A stretch of 64,000 nucleotides of DNA from an uncultured Bacteroides sp. (GTDB taxonomy: Bacteria; Bacteroidota; Bacteroidia; Bacteroidales; Bacteroidaceae), in NCBI GenBank assembly GCA_944322285.1, contig CALUOR010000097.1, forward strand, positions 1 to 64,000, given 5' to 3'. This document shows positions 53,726 to 63,326 of this stretch, in pieces. Made by a program: the position numbers and the translations under genes. The notes beneath the pieces were generated by a model that saw nothing but the letters and a program-made list of their open reading frames with translations, did not search any database and was not told the DNA's origin. How positions within the stretch are numbered: position 1 is the stretch's first letter; the number at the start of each line of letters is the position of its first letter.

Positions 53726-53781
53726 ATTTTGCCTCCAAGCACCAGCCGGATAAAACGGCAGAAGCATGTTGGAGGCAAAAT
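53726..53781. repeat. 13-bp perfect inverted repeat after the broken lipoprotein
   Basis: ATTTTGCCTCCAA (53726-53738) and its exact inverse (53769-53781), with an inner GCCG/CGGC pair. The T-run is on the 5' side of the stem on both strands, so a standard U-tract terminator is not formed in either direction. It separates convergent units. Confidence 0.65.
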
Positions 53782-53787
53782 TAGTTA

Positions 53788-55149
53788 TTAAAGCGTTGAA
53801 GAATAATTCAAATGAAATTCCACCACAGCTTCTATGCCTTTGCGCAGTATGTCTAGTGGCATGTTTTCGTTGGGTGAGTGAATGGCGTTCGATTCCAAAC
53901 CGAAGCCCATCAGTACGGTTTTAATACCCAATACCTGTTCAAAGGTGGCTATGATGGGGATACTTCCTCCGCGGCGCACTGCCAAGGGCTTTTTCCCAAA
54001 GGCTTTCGTAAATCCTTTCTCTGCGGCCTGATAAGCGGGTAGGGTAATGGGACATACATATCCCTGACCTCCGTGCAATGGAGTAACCCGGACTTGTACG
54101 GTAGGCGGAGTGATGCTTTCCACATAGTCTACAAAAAGTTTGGATATTTTTTGATGATTCTGATGGGGCACTAATCGGCAAGATACTTTGGCATAGGCTT
54201 TTGAGGGAAGCACAGTCTTGGCTCCTTCACCAGTGTACCCACCCCAGATGCCACATACATCGAATGACGGGCGGCAGCTATTACGCTCTAAGGTACTATA
54301 TCCTCTCTCACCGAACAATTCTTTCACTCCGATGGATTGCTTGTATTTTTCCTCATCGAAAGGTATGTGGGCTATCATTTCCCGTTCGGCTTGCGGCACT
54401 TCTTCTACTTCGTCATAGAATCCTGGTATCGTAATGCGTCCGTTTTCATCTGTCACTTGGCTGATGAGATTGCAGAGCACATTGATGGGATTAGCCACGG
54501 CTCCACCAAAATGTCCCGAATGCAGGTCGCGGTTAGGACCGGTCACTTCAATCTCCCAATAAGCCAGTCCGCGTAAACCGGTGGTTAGCGATGGTAAGTC
54601 TGCTCCTAACATGCTGGTGTCCGACACTAGGATAACGTCTGCTTTCAATAAATCTTTGTGTGCTTGGCAGAAAGCTTCCAGACTGGGCGAACCGATTTCT
54701 TCTTCGCCTTCGAAGAGGAACTTTACGTTATGAGTCAACAGTTTGTGCTTTACTAGATATTCAAAGGCTTTCACCTGAATGAATGACTGACCTTTGTCAT
54801 CATCGGCACCGCGTGCCCAAATACGGCCTTCGCGAACTTCGGGTTCAAAGGGAGCACTGTTCCATAACTCTAAAGGTTCGGCAGGCATCACATCGTAGTG
54901 GGCATATACCAATACCGTAGGGGCATGTGGGTCAATGGCCTTTTGTGCAAAGGCCATTGGGTTTCCGGCTGAAGGCATTACGTATGCTTCATCGGCTCCG
55001 GCTTTTAATAACAACTGGCACCAACGCTCGGCGCAGGCCAGCATATCATCATGATGCTCGGGCTGAGCACTGATGCTCGGGATACGAATGAGGCTGAACA
55101 ACTCGTCCAGCATTCGCGGTTCGTTTGCTTGAATGTAGTCTTTTATCAT
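53788..55149 (-). CDS. M20 family dipeptidase
   Basis: Zinc metallopeptidase of 453 residues. Metal ligands are visible in [24 protein letters not shown], the catalytic EGEEEIGS and VSDTSML; the final ligand region is [12 protein letters not shown]. The dimerisation lid contains [15 protein letters not shown]. It resembles carnosinase-type dipeptidases acting in the cytoplasm. Its start overlaps the aroC stop by 4 nt (ATGA), so the two are translationally coupled although functionally unrelated. Confidence 0.93.
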   Translation of the reverse strand: MIKDYIQANEPRMLDELFSLIRIPSISAQPEHHDDMLACAERWCQLLLKAGADEAYVMPSAGNPMAFAQKAIDPHAPTVLVYAHYDVMPAEPLELWNSAPFEPEVREGRIWARGADDDKGQSFIQVKAFEYLVKHKLLTHNVKFLFEGEEEIGSPSLEAFCQAHKDLLKADVILVSDTSMLGADLPSLTTGLRGLAYWEIEVTGPNRDLHSGHFGGAVANPINVLCNLISQVTDENGRITIPGFYDEVEEVPQAEREMIAHIPFDEEKYKQSIGVKELFGERGYSTLERNSCRPSFDVCGIWGGYTGEGAKTVLPSKAYAKVSCRLVPHQNHQKISKLFVDYVESITPPTVQVRVTPLHGGQGYVCPITLPAYQAAEKGFTKAFGKKPLAVRRGGSIPIIATFEQVLGIKTVLMGFGLESNAIHSPNENMPLDILRKGIEAVVEFHLNYSSTL

Positions 55150-56222
55150 AATTGGGTAGTCCTATCTATCAAATAAAAATCAAGTATAGTCAGTGCGGCC
55201 ATGGCCTCTACGATGGGTACAGCGCGAGGCAATACGCATGGATCATGACGTCCGCGGGCTTTTAGTGTTGTGTCCCGTCCGTCTATGTTCACTGTGTGTT
55301 GCTCCATTAACACTGTTGCTACTGGCTTGAAAGCTACGCGGAAGTAAATGTCTTGTCCGTTGCTGATGCCTCCTTGTATACCGCCTGAGTGGTTCGTATG
55401 AGTGGTGATACGGCCGGCATTGTTATAGAAGACATCGTTTTGCTCCGAACCTTTCTGTTTCAGCCCTTTGAAGCCGTCGCCGTACTCAAAAGCTTTGGCC
55501 GCATTAATGCTGAGCATACCGGCTGCCAATGCTGATTGAAGCTTTCCAAATACCGGTTGTCCCAAACCTACCGGGCATCCCGTAATGACACAGGTAATGA
55601 CACCTCCTATGGTATCACCTTCCGCCTTTACTTCTGCAATGAGCTTCTCCATTTCTTTCGCCTTTTCCGGGTCGGGACAACGGACAGGGTTGCTTTCCGT
55701 CAACTCGAGGTCATAAGCCGTATAGTTTTCTTCTAACCTGATGGGGCCTACTTGCGATGTATAAGCTGTGATGCGTATGCCCAATTGGCGTAATGCCAGT
55801 TTGGCTAGTGCGCCAGCTACCACACGTGAAATCGTTTCGCGGGCCGATGAGCGCCCTCCGCCTCGATAATCACGTATACCATATTTGGTTTTGTACGTAT
55901 AGTCGGCATGTGAAGGACGGTACACATTCTTCAGATTCTCGTAGTCTTGTGAATGCTGATTTTCGTTCCACACGATGAATCCGATGGGACATCCCGTTGA
56001 TTTCCCTTCGAATATGCCAGATAGGAATTCCACTTTATCCGCTTCTTTACGTGCGGTTGTGAGGTCTGACTGGCCCGGCCGACGCCGGTTTAATTCTTTC
56101 TGAATAAAATCCATATCGATAGTGATGCCAGACGGGAAGCCGTCCAAGACTCCCCCAATTCCTTTCCCGTGCGACTCGCCGAAGCTGGTCAGCCGTACAA
56201 TGTTTCCAAATGAGTTGAACAT
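55146..56222 (-). CDS. aroC: Chorismate synthase
   Basis: Last enzyme of the shikimate pathway, converting EPSP to chorismate with reduced FMN; 358 residues. Signature regions [58 protein letters not shown] and [17 protein letters not shown] are present. The length is normal. Upstream is a 189-nt AT-rich gap without a clear promoter. Confidence 0.97.
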   Translation of the reverse strand: MFNSFGNIVRLTSFGESHGKGIGGVLDGFPSGITIDMDFIQKELNRRRPGQSDLTTARKEADKVEFLSGIFEGKSTGCPIGFIVWNENQHSQDYENLKNVYRPSHADYTYKTKYGIRDYRGGGRSSARETISRVVAGALAKLALRQLGIRITAYTSQVGPIRLEENYTAYDLELTESNPVRCPDPEKAKEMEKLIAEVKAEGDTIGGVITCVITGCPVGLGQPVFGKLQSALAAGMLSINAAKAFEYGDGFKGLKQKGSEQNDVFYNNAGRITTHTNHSGGIQGGISNGQDIYFRVAFKPVATVLMEQHTVNIDGRDTTLKARGRHDPCVLPRAVPIVEAMAALTILDFYLIDRTTQL

Positions 56223-56411
56223 AATCAGTTTGCTTTAAATGTTTGTAAATAAGCCTGTAAGCTTCCTTAGTGCAATATAGCCGTTATTTTAATTCTAAAG
56301 GTAAGGATTATTTTTAAAAAAACGAAAAATTAAGGAAGAAAATGACAAGCATGGCATTTCTTGCCGATCACTTATATGTATAGAGGTATGATAAAGACAA
56401 TTCCTTTCTCA

Positions 56412-58007
56412 TCATTCTTCTTTTGTGATTTGCAAATGAGAGTTTATGGCTGGCTTGTATAGGAACGTCAGATTGGGATATACTCTTTTGTCGGCACATA
56501 CTATCTGAATGCCACACAGAAAATGACGGAAAAAGGAAGCATGGGTAAAGAAAAACTTTGGAATAGAGTGGGGGTATGTACCTTGATAGCGCATCACTTC
56601 TTCCATGTCGGCCATCTGAAGGAAATTGCAGGATGGGGACAGGCTCTCGGCTAACTTGCCATAAGCCGGTGTGATGGCTAAGGAATAACCTTGCTCTAAC
56701 ATATTGATGTAAGTCTCAAGAGAAAGTTTGTCCGGAGCTAACAGCAATGCTCCTTGATAAAAATACGCATAAGCGGGTGATGCTTCCGGAGTTTCTCCAA
56801 ATGCATGAGGCAGAACTGAATTAGATGGCAAGACAAATGTCTTTCCTGTACTGCCAAGCCATTCTTTCAATTCCCACTCTGCATAGTAAATGTCTTTTAG
56901 CTCCAAACGTAGCACACAATGGGGGGTAGTGTGCAATGTGTCTTCGGGTAAAAACATGCATGACATGAGGCTTTTGCCGGCATTACGCTCCAAGTAGTCC
57001 ATTAGCAACACATTGTTATGTCTCACCCGTGATGCCTCCGCTATACCCAGCGTATCCGTTAAAGCTTTTCTATTGAACAAAGGATGTACTCCCTCTATGG
57101 CCCAACGTGTATAGAAGAAAGTAGAAGCTGGTATATGGGACATTGAAAAGCTCTCAATAGGTTCCTGCGCACGCATGGAGTCAAGAAAAGTTCCCGTAGA
57201 ATCTTTCTCGTAACTTACGCCCGAACAATAGACGGCATCTGGCTCTAACTTCATGTCGAATTCCATCCAGTTTTCCAAACGAGTACGACCCGACACTATA
57301 TTAGGTGTTAAATCAGTTTCTGCTTTATCCATATTGAGGTATAGTGTGGCTCCTATATCAGTACGTTCCTTTTGATAGATTTCACGGAAAGCGGGAAGTT
57401 GAAGTAGCGCCTTCTTTTCCTGATATGCCTCAATGGCTTGTTCCACCAGATATTTCTGAAAACTCACTACCAAAAAATTGCGTGTCATCCATACAGAAAG
57501 GAAGTGCCCTCCGGGCAGGGGATAAATGGTTAGCGTATGACCTTTATAATCAAAGTCCTTAGGAGAATAAGGGGATGAAGATAGTTTCTGTCCGAAAGTG
57601 CTGAGCATCTCCCGGTCTCCCGGAGCCAGTTTGCAATACATCACTTGATTCCAAAAGGTGTCTGGCCGATGGAAACTGATGAGTACCTCATTCATTTCGC
57701 GACTCAGTCCGTGGGGCGTTTCCTGAATGAGAGTGTCCAAATATTTTCTGACATAGGCAAAGAGGGCGGACACGCGCAGATTGTGCTCGTTTTCGCTGCA
57801 TGCCATCAGGTCAACAGTACGTACGACCTCGGACATACGGTCAGTGTCGAACACTGCCACTACATCTTGAGGTACCAATTCATATAGGTCGAAACGTTCG
57901 CGTTTCTCGGCTCTATCCAACGCCCCAAATGAATACAAAACAAAACCTGCGCATAGCAGAACTATGCACACAATCAGTGTATTACGTATGGCAGGACGGG
58001 GCTTCAT
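56412..58007 (-). CDS. Membrane-anchored protein of unknown function
   Basis: Protein of 531 residues with one N-terminal transmembrane helix (TLIVCIVLLCAGFVLYSFGA, residues ~9-28) and a large periplasmic part. The body mixes helices and strands with no motif I recognise: LYELVPQDVVAVFDTDRM, FLSVWMTRNFLVVSFQKYLV, ATLYLNMDKAE. The layout (repeated beta-alpha domain read as protein-level 'fitness' or DUF3352-like) is only a guess. It follows the MBL gene by 76 nt on the same strand. Confidence 0.7.
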   Translation of the reverse strand: MKPRPAIRNTLIVCIVLLCAGFVLYSFGALDRAEKRERFDLYELVPQDVVAVFDTDRMSEVVRTVDLMACSENEHNLRVSALFAYVRKYLDTLIQETPHGLSREMNEVLISFHRPDTFWNQVMYCKLAPGDREMLSTFGQKLSSSPYSPKDFDYKGHTLTIYPLPGGHFLSVWMTRNFLVVSFQKYLVEQAIEAYQEKKALLQLPAFREIYQKERTDIGATLYLNMDKAETDLTPNIVSGRTRLENWMEFDMKLEPDAVYCSGVSYEKDSTGTFLDSMRAQEPIESFSMSHIPASTFFYTRWAIEGVHPLFNRKALTDTLGIAEASRVRHNNVLLMDYLERNAGKSLMSCMFLPEDTLHTTPHCVLRLELKDIYYAEWELKEWLGSTGKTFVLPSNSVLPHAFGETPEASPAYAYFYQGALLLAPDKLSLETYINMLEQGYSLAITPAYGKLAESLSPSCNFLQMADMEEVMRYQGTYPHSIPKFFFTHASFFRHFLCGIQIVCADKRVYPNLTFLYKPAINSHLQITKEE

Positions 58008-58083
58008 GGTGTCAGTTTATTATCCGACACAAAAATAAGAATCTTTTGCTAATAAAACAAAACTTTGCGGAAAAAAGTTAAAA

Positions 58084-58851
58084 TTAAAATTCTATTTGAA
58101 GTCCATCATAGGCAAAATGAATGTTTGGAGGGAGTGTGCACTCTATTTCGGCATGAAGTCCTGCATGATGGCCCATGTGAATAAAGTAAGTTTCTTGTGC
58201 TCCGATACGCCGTGCGGCTTCCAATGCTTCGGGAATACTTTGATGTGTAGGATGAGGTTCTACGCGCAAGGCGTTGATGAGCAGTACCTCTACTCCACGA
58301 AGATGTTCATAAGATGCTTTGGGCATTGTAAGCATATCTGTCACATATCCTAGTCGTCCACCTATGCGGTATCCCAAGATTGGCAAACGTCCATGCATTA
58401 CTTGCAATGGCATCACTTCTGTACGTCCCACGTAGAAGATTTCACCCTCCTGAACTTCATGTAGAAAAATACGCGGTATTCCCGGATAAGTGTGCTCTAC
58501 AAAGCAATAAGGCATACGCATACGCAAGTGCTCGGCTGTATAAGCATCTGAGTAGATCGGTATATCTCCCATGCGGCCATAGGGACGCAAATCGTCCAGC
58601 CCGCCTACGTGGTCATAATGTTCATGCGTTACCAGTACCCCGTCTATTCGTCCGAAGTAACCTGAACGCAACATTTGCTCTCGGAAATCAGGACCGCAAT
58701 CCATCAATAAAGTTTCGCCTGTGTCCGTATGTATCAAGGCGGAGGTACGCAAGCGATTGTCTCGCGGGTCTTTTGAGGTACATACAGAACAAGTACATCC
58801 TATTTCGGGCACACCTGTTGAGGTTCCGGTTCCTAAGAATTGAAGTTTCAT
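58084..58851 (-). CDS. MBL-fold metallo-hydrolase (PhnP-like)
   Basis: Metallo-beta-lactamase-fold hydrolase of 255 residues. The metal motif is THEHYDHVGG (~residues 74-83), with further ligands in DCGPDF, HPTHQS and the late HMGHHAG. A CTCSVC cysteine set at residues ~19-24 is typical of the PhnP/LipB-associated subgroup that cleaves cyclic phosphodiesters. It lies 12 nt after murB, so it is in its operon. Confidence 0.9.
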   Translation of the reverse strand: MKLQFLGTGTSTGVPEIGCTCSVCTSKDPRDNRLRTSALIHTDTGETLLMDCGPDFREQMLRSGYFGRIDGVLVTHEHYDHVGGLDDLRPYGRMGDIPIYSDAYTAEHLRMRMPYCFVEHTYPGIPRIFLHEVQEGEIFYVGRTEVMPLQVMHGRLPILGYRIGGRLGYVTDMLTMPKASYEHLRGVEVLLINALRVEPHPTHQSIPEALEAARRIGAQETYFIHMGHHAGLHAEIECTLPPNIHFAYDGLQIEF

Positions 58852-58863
58852 ACAGTCATACTA

Positions 58864-59856
58864 TTACAAGAAATTCACTTCCGGTCGAATCTCTATCCCG
58901 AACTTGCCATACACAGCTTCTTGTACAGCCTTGGCCAGACGCATTACATCACCTCCTGTAGCTTCTCCGAGATTGACCAATACCAATGCCTGTTTGTCGT
59001 GTACCGCCACAGGACCCATACGCTGACCTTTCCAGCCTGCTTGCTCAATGAGCCACCCTGCGGGAATCTTTACGTGGTTAGTGTCTATTTCATAAGATGG
59101 CATTTGCGGATAGGCAACACGCAATTCTTCGTAAAGGGTACGGGATATAACAGGATTAACAAAAAAACTTCCCGCATTACCTTGCAAGGCTGGATCGGGC
59201 AATTTGCGTTGACGTATGTCAATAATAGCTTTACGCACATGTTTCAATGTCGCTTCGCCTTCGCCTAATTCTTGGCGTACATTGCCATAATCCAATTTGA
59301 AGCACGGATGTTTGCTCAGGCGGAAGTTTACATAGAGTATAAATATATTCTTTTTATCTTCCTGTTTGAAAATACTCGTTCTGTAACCATATTCGCACTC
59401 ATGTGCTTTGTATATTCTTCTATATCCATTCGTATCCAGGGTTTCAACAGAGATTATCAAGTCTTTCACTTCCACCCCGTATGCTCCGATATTCTGCACG
59501 GCCGATGCTCCCACCTCGCCAGGTATCAGCGAAAGATTCTCGGCTCCGTACCAACCACGGCTTACACAAGTCTGCACAAACTCGTCCCAGACTTCTCCGC
59601 TGCCTACGCGCACTTCTACATAGTTCGCATCTTCGTATGTCAGTTCCATGCCTCGTATGGCTGAATGTAGAAAGGTCCAATCATAGTATGGACGAGTAAA
59701 CAACACGTTGCTTCCCGCACCGATGCAAAAATAGGGTCGTTCCTTGAATACGCCTTCCTTCACCATGTGTTTCAGTTCGTCTTCCGAATGATATTCCATG
59801 AAATAGGCTGCATGAGCCTCGATGCCAAAGGTATTGTGTGATAATAATGAATGCAT
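58864..59856 (-). CDS. murB: UDP-N-acetylenolpyruvoylglucosamine reductase
   Basis: Cytoplasmic flavoenzyme of 330 residues making UDP-MurNAc for peptidoglycan. The FAD-binding region has GAGSNVLFT and LSLIPGEVGASAVQNIGAYG. The catalytic serine is in GNAGSFFVNP and the C-terminal glutamate in GIEIRPEVNFL. The layout is of the E. coli (type I) form. The ATG at 59856 is preferred because upstream residues are not conserved. Confidence 0.95.
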   Translation of the reverse strand: MHSLLSHNTFGIEAHAAYFMEYHSEDELKHMVKEGVFKERPYFCIGAGSNVLFTRPYYDWTFLHSAIRGMELTYEDANYVEVRVGSGEVWDEFVQTCVSRGWYGAENLSLIPGEVGASAVQNIGAYGVEVKDLIISVETLDTNGYRRIYKAHECEYGYRTSIFKQEDKKNIFILYVNFRLSKHPCFKLDYGNVRQELGEGEATLKHVRKAIIDIRQRKLPDPALQGNAGSFFVNPVISRTLYEELRVAYPQMPSYEIDTNHVKIPAGWLIEQAGWKGQRMGPVAVHDKQALVLVNLGEATGGDVMRLAKAVQEAVYGKFGIEIRPEVNFL

Positions 59857-59899
59857 ATTTTTAGATGAATGAAGAATCTTCTTTTTAATGTTGAATGAT

Positions 59900-60769
59900 C
59901 TACATGCTTGAGTCCTCATATTTATAAAGTTCCCATTCCCCTTTGCGTTTCCTGAAGTAGAGAATGTTGGAGTAGCCGTTGCTCACTCCGTTTACTTTCA
60001 AGATTTTTGTTGTGGAAAGATCCTCGTTACGTTGGCCATAATTGATGTTTGAGAGCTTGTCCGTGGGCAAAGTCGGGCGAAAGGTAAACCAACGGGCACA
60101 ATCCAATGTGGTTTCCAAAATAGAAAACTCATCATCAGGGTCAATCGTAATGAATTGCAAAGGTTCGTGAATGTGCTCGCCTTCATAAACGCTATCCGTG
60201 GCAAAGCGTTCGTAGAAGGTAACAAAGTTTTCGTTCCCGTCAGACTCTTCCATATCACGCAGGTTCATCGCTTCAAGCATCCATACTCCCCCTTTTGTGC
60301 GTTGGAAATAATAGCGTTTTACCTTGCGTCGGTGCAGGAATATCCATTCTACCTGCACCGATGAGAGGTTGGTATCACCTACTAGGTCCATGTCTTCTTC
60401 ACGGTCGAAGAGCAATGTATAGCACGTCTGCCCGGCAAACAGAGAGTCGTGCTTCCATTGCTCTTGTGTAATCTTTAACGGAGTGTCGCCCTTATAGTAA
60501 GGTAAGGGAAAGATGGTGCGCTGGCGCTGGAAAATGGTGTCCGTAGCATAATTAAAGATAAAATCATCAAAAAGCTCGTCCGCCTCAACCCAATGAGGAC
60601 CTTCGTCTTTGATTGATAAAGAATCCCTTACCAATGCATCCTGCCGTGCATTCCATGCGGCGGTATCCACTAGGGAGGTTATCGCGTCGAAAGGATCCAT
60701 CTTTAGCTTACGATTCCCGCACGAAAGCAAGAACAAAAGCACGCAACATCCCGTCAGAAATTTTTTCAT
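59900..60769 (-). CDS. DUF4348-like lipoprotein
   Basis: Lipoprotein of 289 residues, lipobox LLSC with Cys17, then GNRK, so without a surface-export signal. The mature part contains ELFDDFIFNYATDTIFQRQR and TIFPLPYYKGDTPLKITQEQ, which I recall from DUF4348 (unverified), and ends with VNGVSNGYSNILYFRKRKGE. Function unknown. It precedes murB by 43 nt on the same strand. Confidence 0.72.
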   Translation of the reverse strand: MKKFLTGCCVLLFLLSCGNRKLKMDPFDAITSLVDTAAWNARQDALVRDSLSIKDEGPHWVEADELFDDFIFNYATDTIFQRQRTIFPLPYYKGDTPLKITQEQWKHDSLFAGQTCYTLLFDREEDMDLVGDTNLSSVQVEWIFLHRRKVKRYYFQRTKGGVWMLEAMNLRDMEESDGNENFVTFYERFATDSVYEGEHIHEPLQFITIDPDDEFSILETTLDCARWFTFRPTLPTDKLSNINYGQRNEDLSTTKILKVNGVSNGYSNILYFRKRKGEWELYKYEDSSM

Positions 60770-60801
60770 CAGAAGAATAATGACTACTTTCTATCAATGT
60801 T

Positions 60802-61758
60802 TCACTTGCCTAGACGTGCCCGAAGCTTTTCAAGCATATCCGTTGTCATTGAGGCAAGGTCATATTGTGGCTTCCAATCCCATTCCCGACGTGCGCACGA
60901 ATCGTCCATGCAGTCGGGCCAACTATCGGCTATGGATTGTTTCAAGGGATCAACCTCGTATACCATTTCAAACGTGGGTACATGTTTCTTTATTTCGGCA
61001 TAGATGGTTTCCGGTGCAAAGCTCATTGAGGCAATGTTGAAGGCGTTACGATGTACCAAGCGTGAAGCGTCGGCTTCCATTAGTGTGATAGCGGCATGCA
61101 AGGCGTCAGGCATGTACATCATGTCCATCAATGTGCCTTCCTTGATAGGGCAGACAAATTTCTCGCCTTTTACGGCTGAATAATAAATGTCTACAGCATA
61201 GTCCGTAGTACCTCCACCCGGAGGGGTCACATTAGAGATAATACCCGGGAAGCGAACAGCGCGTGTGTCTACTCCATATTTCAGGAAATAATAGTCACTC
61301 AACAACTCTGTGGTGACCTTTGTGATGCCATACATGGTACGCGGACGCTGAATGGTATCCTGAGGTGTCATGATATGGGGCGTATCTGCTCCAAAGCTAC
61401 CGATAGAACTGGGAGTAAACACGGCGCATCCGTATTCACGCGCTACCTCCAATACATTCCATAGACCATCGATTCCAATTTTCCAGGCCATCGAGGGACG
61501 ACTCTCGGCTACAACGGAAAGTAAAGCCGCCAGATTGTAAATAGTATCTATGTGATAGTCCTTCACGGCCATCTCCAGCGATTGACGGTCTGTTACATTC
61601 GCTCTTGCCGAGGGACCTGACTCCAGCAGGTCACCCTTAGGCTCGGCACCTACAATGTATCCGGCCACTACGTGTTCACCACCGTATCTTTTTCTCAATT
61701 CCATTGTCAGCTCGGAGCCTATCTGCCCTGTAGAGCCGATGACTAAAATGTTCTTCAT
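60802..61758 (-). CDS. tdh: L-threonine 3-dehydrogenase (SDR/epimerase type)
   Basis: NAD-dependent enzyme of 318 residues of the extended SDR family that oxidises threonine to 2-amino-3-ketobutyrate. The Rossmann motif is GSTGQIGSEL (~residues 8-17), and the catalytic pair is visible in TMYGITKVTTELLSDYYFLK (YxxxK) and SSIGSFG. DSWPDCMDDSCARREWDWKP is typical of SDR-type TDH, distinct from the zinc medium-chain form. kbl lies upstream with its own hairpin, so the pair is adjacent but probably separately transcribed. Confidence 0.92.
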   Translation of the reverse strand: MKNILVIGSTGQIGSELTMELRKRYGGEHVVAGYIVGAEPKGDLLESGPSARANVTDRQSLEMAVKDYHIDTIYNLAALLSVVAESRPSMAWKIGIDGLWNVLEVAREYGCAVFTPSSIGSFGADTPHIMTPQDTIQRPRTMYGITKVTTELLSDYYFLKYGVDTRAVRFPGIISNVTPPGGGTTDYAVDIYYSAVKGEKFVCPIKEGTLMDMMYMPDALHAAITLMEADASRLVHRNAFNIASMSFAPETIYAEIKKHVPTFEMVYEVDPLKQSIADSWPDCMDDSCARREWDWKPQYDLASMTTDMLEKLRARLGK

Positions 61759-61807
61759 AACAAAAAATCGTTTTACGTTCCTATTTTCCAAATTTAAATT
61801 CGGGGCA

Positions 61808-61815
61808 CAAATATA
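61808..61815 (-). promoter_or_regulatory. Promoter -7 box of tdh
   Basis: On the minus strand TATATTTG, about 50 nt before the tdh start. Confidence 0.5.
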
Positions 61816-61900
61816 CGAAAATAGATTCAGAATATCTCTTCTTTTACAGAGTTCATTTACATCCTATCTATTTCCTCACTTTATCAATGCTCAAATATTA

Positions 61901-61930
61901 ACGGCCAAGCATGAATATACGCTTGGCCGT
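61901..61930 (-). terminator. Hairpin after kbl
   Basis: Perfect 10-bp stem ACGGCCAAGC/GCTTGGCCGT with a 10-nt loop, 32 nt after the kbl stop. The following bases (TTAATATTTG) are only moderately T-rich. Confidence 0.65.
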
Positions 61931-61961
61931 CATATATAAATATGTTGTCATTTAGCTCATA

Positions 61962-63149
61962 TTATTTCAGCACCCCAAGTTCTTTGCCGACCTTGATGAA
62001 TGCCTCTATACACTTGTCCAAATGTTCACGTTCGTGTCCAGCTGATATTTGTACGCGGATACGTGCCTGACCTTTGGGCACTACAGGATAGTAGAAGCCT
62101 GTTACATAGATGCCTTCTTCTTGTAAACGGGCGGCATAAACTTGTGATAATTTAGCGTCATAAAGCATTACGGCGCAGATGGCGCTTTGTGTAGGTTTGA
62201 TGTCGAAACCGGCTTCTGTCATGCGTGTACGGAAGTATTCTACGTTTTCTACCAGTTTGTCGTGCAAAGCGTTGCTTTCTTTCAATATCTTGAACACTTC
62301 TAAACTGGCGCCTATTACGGCCGGAGCTACAGAGTTGGAGAACAGGTAAGGACGGCTGCGTTGACGTAGCAGGTCGATAATTTCCTTGCGTCCTGTCGTA
62401 AATCCGCCCATCGCTCCACCAAAGGCTTTGCCTAATGTGCCAGTATAGATATCCACCCGGCCATAAGTGTTATATAATTCGCTTACGCCATGACCTGTGG
62501 CACCTACCACTCCGGCTGAGTGCGATTCGTCTACCATCACCAATGCGTCATATTTCTCTGCCAGGTCGCAAATTTTGTCTACTGGAGCTACGTTGCCATC
62601 CATAGAGAATACGCCGTCTGTCACAATGATGCGGAAACGCTGGGCTTGCGCTTCTTGCAGGCAACGTTCCAAGTCGGCCATGTCTGCGTTAGCATAGCGA
62701 TATCTCTTGGCCTTACACAAGCGTACGCCATCAATAATGCTGGCATGGTTCAATGAGTCGCTGATGATAGCGTCTTCATCAGTAAAGAGAGGCTCGAATA
62801 CACCTCCATTGGCATCGAAGCAAGCGGCATAGAGAATCGTATCTTCCGTATGGAAGTAGTCTGATATGGCGGCTTCCAGTTGTTTGTGAATATCTTGTGT
62901 GCCGCAAATAAAGCGTACGGATGACATGCCATATCCACGGCGTTCCATCATTTCTTGTGCGGCTTTGATAAGACGCGGATTATCCGACAAACCCAAATAA
63001 TTGTTGGCACAGAAGTTCAGCACGGGCTTTCCTGCCACATCTATTACGGCCTGCTGCGGGCTTTCTATCAGTCTTTCTTCCTTATAAAGTCCGGCATCTT
63101 TAATCTCAGCGAGCGTTTGTGCCAGATAATCTTTCATTTTACCATACAT
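61962..63149 (-). CDS. kbl: Glycine C-acetyltransferase
   Basis: PLP enzyme of 395 residues that cleaves 2-amino-3-ketobutyrate with CoA to glycine and acetyl-CoA, completing threonine breakdown begun by tdh. The N-terminus NFCANNYLGLSDNPRLIKAA, the active DESHSAGVVGATGHG and the PLP lysine in TGTLGKAFGG are clear. The start at 63149 gives MYGKMKDYLA; the ATG at 63137 (MKDYLA) is an alternative. Weak promoter-like sequence GAACTTTG is at about 63206-63199. Confidence 0.95.
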   Translation of the reverse strand: MYGKMKDYLAQTLAEIKDAGLYKEERLIESPQQAVIDVAGKPVLNFCANNYLGLSDNPRLIKAAQEMMERRGYGMSSVRFICGTQDIHKQLEAAISDYFHTEDTILYAACFDANGGVFEPLFTDEDAIISDSLNHASIIDGVRLCKAKRYRYANADMADLERCLQEAQAQRFRIIVTDGVFSMDGNVAPVDKICDLAEKYDALVMVDESHSAGVVGATGHGVSELYNTYGRVDIYTGTLGKAFGGAMGGFTTGRKEIIDLLRQRSRPYLFSNSVAPAVIGASLEVFKILKESNALHDKLVENVEYFRTRMTEAGFDIKPTQSAICAVMLYDAKLSQVYAARLQEEGIYVTGFYYPVVPKGQARIRVQISAGHEREHLDKCIEAFIKVGKELGVLK

Positions 63150-63326
63150 GGTTGTTTTCCTCCTATTGTTTTATGTAGTTTATATTAGATTTGTTATTGC
63201 AAAGTTCTGAATTATTTCCGAGATATGCAACTATTCGTCTCCTATTTGATTATGCCGATTCAATACGCTGCAAAGGGCGCGTCAATCCTTCGCAAAACAT
63301 TCCTTAAAGTAGTGCGGAAGGAAAGC

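Noticed and set aside
53435..53767. Minus-strand frame of 110 codons opposite the broken lipoprotein
   Set aside because: It has no signal, motif or promoter; the plus-strand fragments give a better coherent protein.
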